Positions 62,368-64,000 of a stretch of 64,000 nucleotides of DNA are shown in pieces. The stretch covers positions 2,728,001 to 2,792,000 of the forward strand of contig NZ_JBINNY010000001.1 in NCBI RefSeq assembly GCF_051297175.1. The letters run 5' to 3'. Made by a program: the position numbers and the translations under genes. The DNA comes from Dryocola sp051297175. GTDB taxonomy: Bacteria > Pseudomonadota > Gammaproteobacteria > Enterobacterales > Enterobacteriaceae. Under the pieces are notes generated by a model, which was not told the DNA's origin, did no database searches, and worked only from the letters and a program-made list of their open reading frames with translations. The number at the start of each line of letters is the position of its first letter. The stretch's first letter is position 1.

Positions 62368-62954
62368 GCGACGATCGTTACCAGCAGCGGGCCCAGCGCC
62401 AGAAAGAGAAGGTTGACGCCCGAATCGAAGCGGCGCAGGACGAACGCGGTATTTTGATCGTTTTCACCGGCAACGGGAAAGGTAAAACCACGGCGGCCTT
62501 TGGCACCGCAACCCGTGCCGTAGGGCACGGCAAAAAGGTCGGCGTCATTCAGTTCATTAAAGGACAGTGGCCCAACGGCGAGCGTAATCTTCTGGAGCCG
62601 CACGGCGTAGAGTTTCAGGTCATGGCGACCGGCTTCACCTGGGAAACCCAGAACCGCGAAACCGATACCCAGGCCTGCCTCGAAGTCTGGCAGCACGCCA
62701 GGCGCATGTTGGCGGACGAACGGCTTGATATGGTCATTCTGGACGAAATTACCTACATGGTGGCCTACGATTATCTGCCGCTTGAAGAAGTGCTGACGGC
62801 GCTGAAGCAACGCCCTGCGGGTCAAACCGTGATTGTCACCGGGCGCGGCTGCCACAGGGATATTCTCGACCTCGCCGACACGGTCAGCGAATTACGCCCG
62901 GTTAAGCATGCGTTTGATGCCGGAGTGAAGGCGCAGCTTGGCATTGATTACTGA
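62364..62954 (+). CDS. btuR: BtuR (CobA/CobO), cob(I)yrinic acid a,c-diamide adenosyltransferase
   Basis: This 196-residue adenosyltransferase has the P-loop GNGKGKTTAAFG at about residues 36-47, KGQWPNGERNLL after it, and DMVILDEITYMVAYDYL. It puts the adenosyl group on cobalamin or its precursors using ATP. It is translationally coupled to yciK by an ATGA overlap, as in E. coli. A strong bidirectional terminator follows. Confidence 0.96.
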   Translation: MSDDRYQQRAQRQKEKVDARIEAAQDERGILIVFTGNGKGKTTAAFGTATRAVGHGKKVGVIQFIKGQWPNGERNLLEPHGVEFQVMATGFTWETQNRETDTQACLEVWQHARRMLADERLDMVILDEITYMVAYDYLPLEEVLTALKQRPAGQTVIVTGRGCHRDILDLADTVSELRPVKHAFDAGVKAQLGIDY

Positions 62955-62960
62955 CGTTAA

Positions 62961-62990
62961 TTTTGGCCCTCCCAAACGAGAGGGCCAAAA
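62961..62990. terminator. Bidirectional terminator between btuR and the GH3 gene
   Basis: TTTTGGCCCTC (62961-62971) and GAGGGCCAAAA (62980-62990) form a perfect 11-bp stem with an 8-base loop, ending in A and T runs for both directions. Confidence 0.92.
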
Positions 62991-62992
62991 AT

Positions 62993-64000
62993 TTACCGTT
63001 TCACCTCGCAGTGGCTCACCATCCGCCATTTACCGTCGATGACCCGCGTTTCACCGCTAACCCTTGCCACCGCCGCGCTGCGGATATCCCCGCTCGATGC
63101 GCCAACCTGAATGTCAAATTCGCCAGGTTCAACCACGCGATCCCCGTTACGGCGCGTGAAGTTGAGCATGTCGGTGGGGACGATAAACGTCAGCTCCGCG
63201 CTTTCGCCGGGCTTAAGGTGGACGCGCTGGAAGGCCTTTAGCTCCTGAACCGGGCGCACCTGGGAGGCGACCCTGTCGTGAACATAAAGCTGCACAACCT
63301 CACTCCCCGGCTCGCTCCCGCTGTTGGTCACGGTAACGCTCGCGCAGACCTCTCCGCCGTCGTTTGGCACCGTATCGGCCGCCAGCTTCAGCGCCCCATA
63401 TTCGAAGGTTGTCCAGGTTTTGCCATAGCCAAACGGGTAACGCGACCCGAAATGGAAGGCGAACGGCGTGCCGCCGCTTTTCAGCTTGTGGTTGTAGTAG
63501 TAGGGCATGGCACCCGCGCTTTTCGGCACCGATACCACCAGCCGCCCGCCGGGTTCAGCCTGCCCGGTGAGCACATCGGCAATGGCGTGCCCGCCCTCCT
63601 GCCCCGGCGCCCAGGCCATCAGCAGGGCGGCCACATTCTCTTCCTGCCCGCCCAGGTTATAGGGACGCCCGCCCGTCATCACCACCACAACCGGCCTGCC
63701 GGTTGCCAGCAGTTCGTCAAGCAGCTGCTGCTGCACGCCCGGCAGCGTCAGGCTGTCGGTATCTGAACCTTCGCCAACCGTGCCGCTCTGGAACAGGCCG
63801 GACAAATCCCCCACGCACAGCACCACCACGTCGCTTTGCGACGCTACTTTTACCGCTTCGGGGATAAGGCTGGTATCGAGCGACACCGGCGACTTCTGCA
63901 TGGGTTTGCCCGCGCTTTCACCGGGGAACACCGGCGCGCCCGCCATGCGTTTTTCAATGATATGGCAGCCTTTGGCGTAGCGGACATTGTCGTGGCCGAA
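62993..64000 (-). CDS. Glycoside hydrolase family 3, C-terminal part (cut by window edge)
   Basis: The frame is open to the window edge; about 335 C-terminal residues are visible. They hold the GH3 C-terminal sandwich domain (SDVVVLCVGDLSGLFQSGTVGEGSDTDSLTLPGVQQQLLDEL) and the fibronectin type III-like domain (NSGSEPGSEVVQLYVHDRVASQVRPVQELKAFQRVHLKPGES). The nucleophile-bearing N-terminal barrel lies outside. Likely a beta-glucosidase or beta-xylosidase. The ATG at 63946 is internal. Confidence 0.88.
   Translation of the reverse strand, partial: FGHDNVRYAKGCHIIEKRMAGAPVFPGESAGKPMQKSPVSLDTSLIPEAVKVASQSDVVVLCVGDLSGLFQSGTVGEGSDTDSLTLPGVQQQLLDELLATGRPVVVVMTGGRPYNLGGQEENVAALLMAWAPGQEGGHAIADVLTGQAEPGGRLVVSVPKSAGAMPYYYNHKLKSGGTPFAFHFGSRYPFGYGKTWTTFEYGALKLAADTVPNDGGEVCASVTVTNSGSEPGSEVVQLYVHDRVASQVRPVQELKAFQRVHLKPGESAELTFIVPTDMLNFTRRNGDRVVEPGEFDIQVGASSGDIRSAAVARVSGETRVIDGKWRMVSHCEVKR

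Overview
The window is chromosomal DNA from a GC-rich member of the Enterobacteriaceae. Most genes are close relatives of Escherichia coli genes and stand in recognisable E. coli order. Two backbone blocks show this. One is feaB-feaR, clcB-bioD2-mlc-ynfL-ynfM, asr-ydgU-ydgD, mdtI-mdtJ, tqsA (about 4.7-20.7 kb). The other is yciZ, yciT, osmB-yciH-pyrF-lapB-lapA-pgpB, ribA, acnA, ymiC-yciX-ymiA, cysB, topA, yciN, sohB, yciK-btuR (about 41.6-63 kb). I see no rRNA or tRNA gene, no transposase and no CRISPR array. The genus cannot be fixed from sequence alone.

Layout. 0-4.6 kb: a cut-off Ner-like regulator, a DUF1993 gene, a tandem repeat array, a divergent rhodanese/FtrA-type regulator pair, the 31-residue magnesium protein MgtS, an RcnB-family protein and the anaerobic gene ydfZ. 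4.7-16.3 kb: phenylacetaldehyde dehydrogenase and its regulator, the clcB-to-ynfM block, an M32 carboxypeptidase, acid-shock asr, ydgU and ydgD. 16.3-18.4 kb: an AT-rich three-gene islet inserted between ydgD and mdtI. 18.5-23.3 kb: spermidine exporter MdtJI, TqsA, an esterase, a tautomerase, NhoA and a glutathione transferase. 23.4-29 kb: a lac operon lacIZY without lacA. 29-41.6 kb: an accessory stretch with four regulators, asparagine permease, Idi, the PQQ receptor gene yncD/pqqU, two DUF606 transporters and LexA-controlled umuDC. 41.9-46.9 kb: fructose-6-phosphate aldolase and a glycyl radical enzyme with its activase, lying between yciZ and yciT. The rest is housekeeping backbone, ending in the C-terminal part of a family 3 glycoside hydrolase.

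The most unusual item is the islet at 16327-18324. It has a single-cluster radical SAM protein, a deoxynucleoside-kinase-like P-loop enzyme and a NudI-type pyrimidine (d)NTP pyrophosphatase. They are tightly coupled (4-base overlap, then a 1-base gap) behind one promoter whose -10 box lies inside a perfect 12-bp palindrome. A nucleotide-modifying radical SAM enzyme next to a nucleoside kinase recalls prokaryotic viperins, so an antiviral or antimetabolite role is plausible. That role is inference, not demonstrated.

Regulatory sites that can be read directly include a PhoP-like box (mgtS), an FNR site (ydfZ), two FeaR-type sites 21 bp apart (feaB), a Mlc operator, an RstA box (asr), CRP and lac operator sites (lacZ), a LexA box (umuDC) and a near-consensus sigma-32 promoter (lapAB) that begins inside pgpB.
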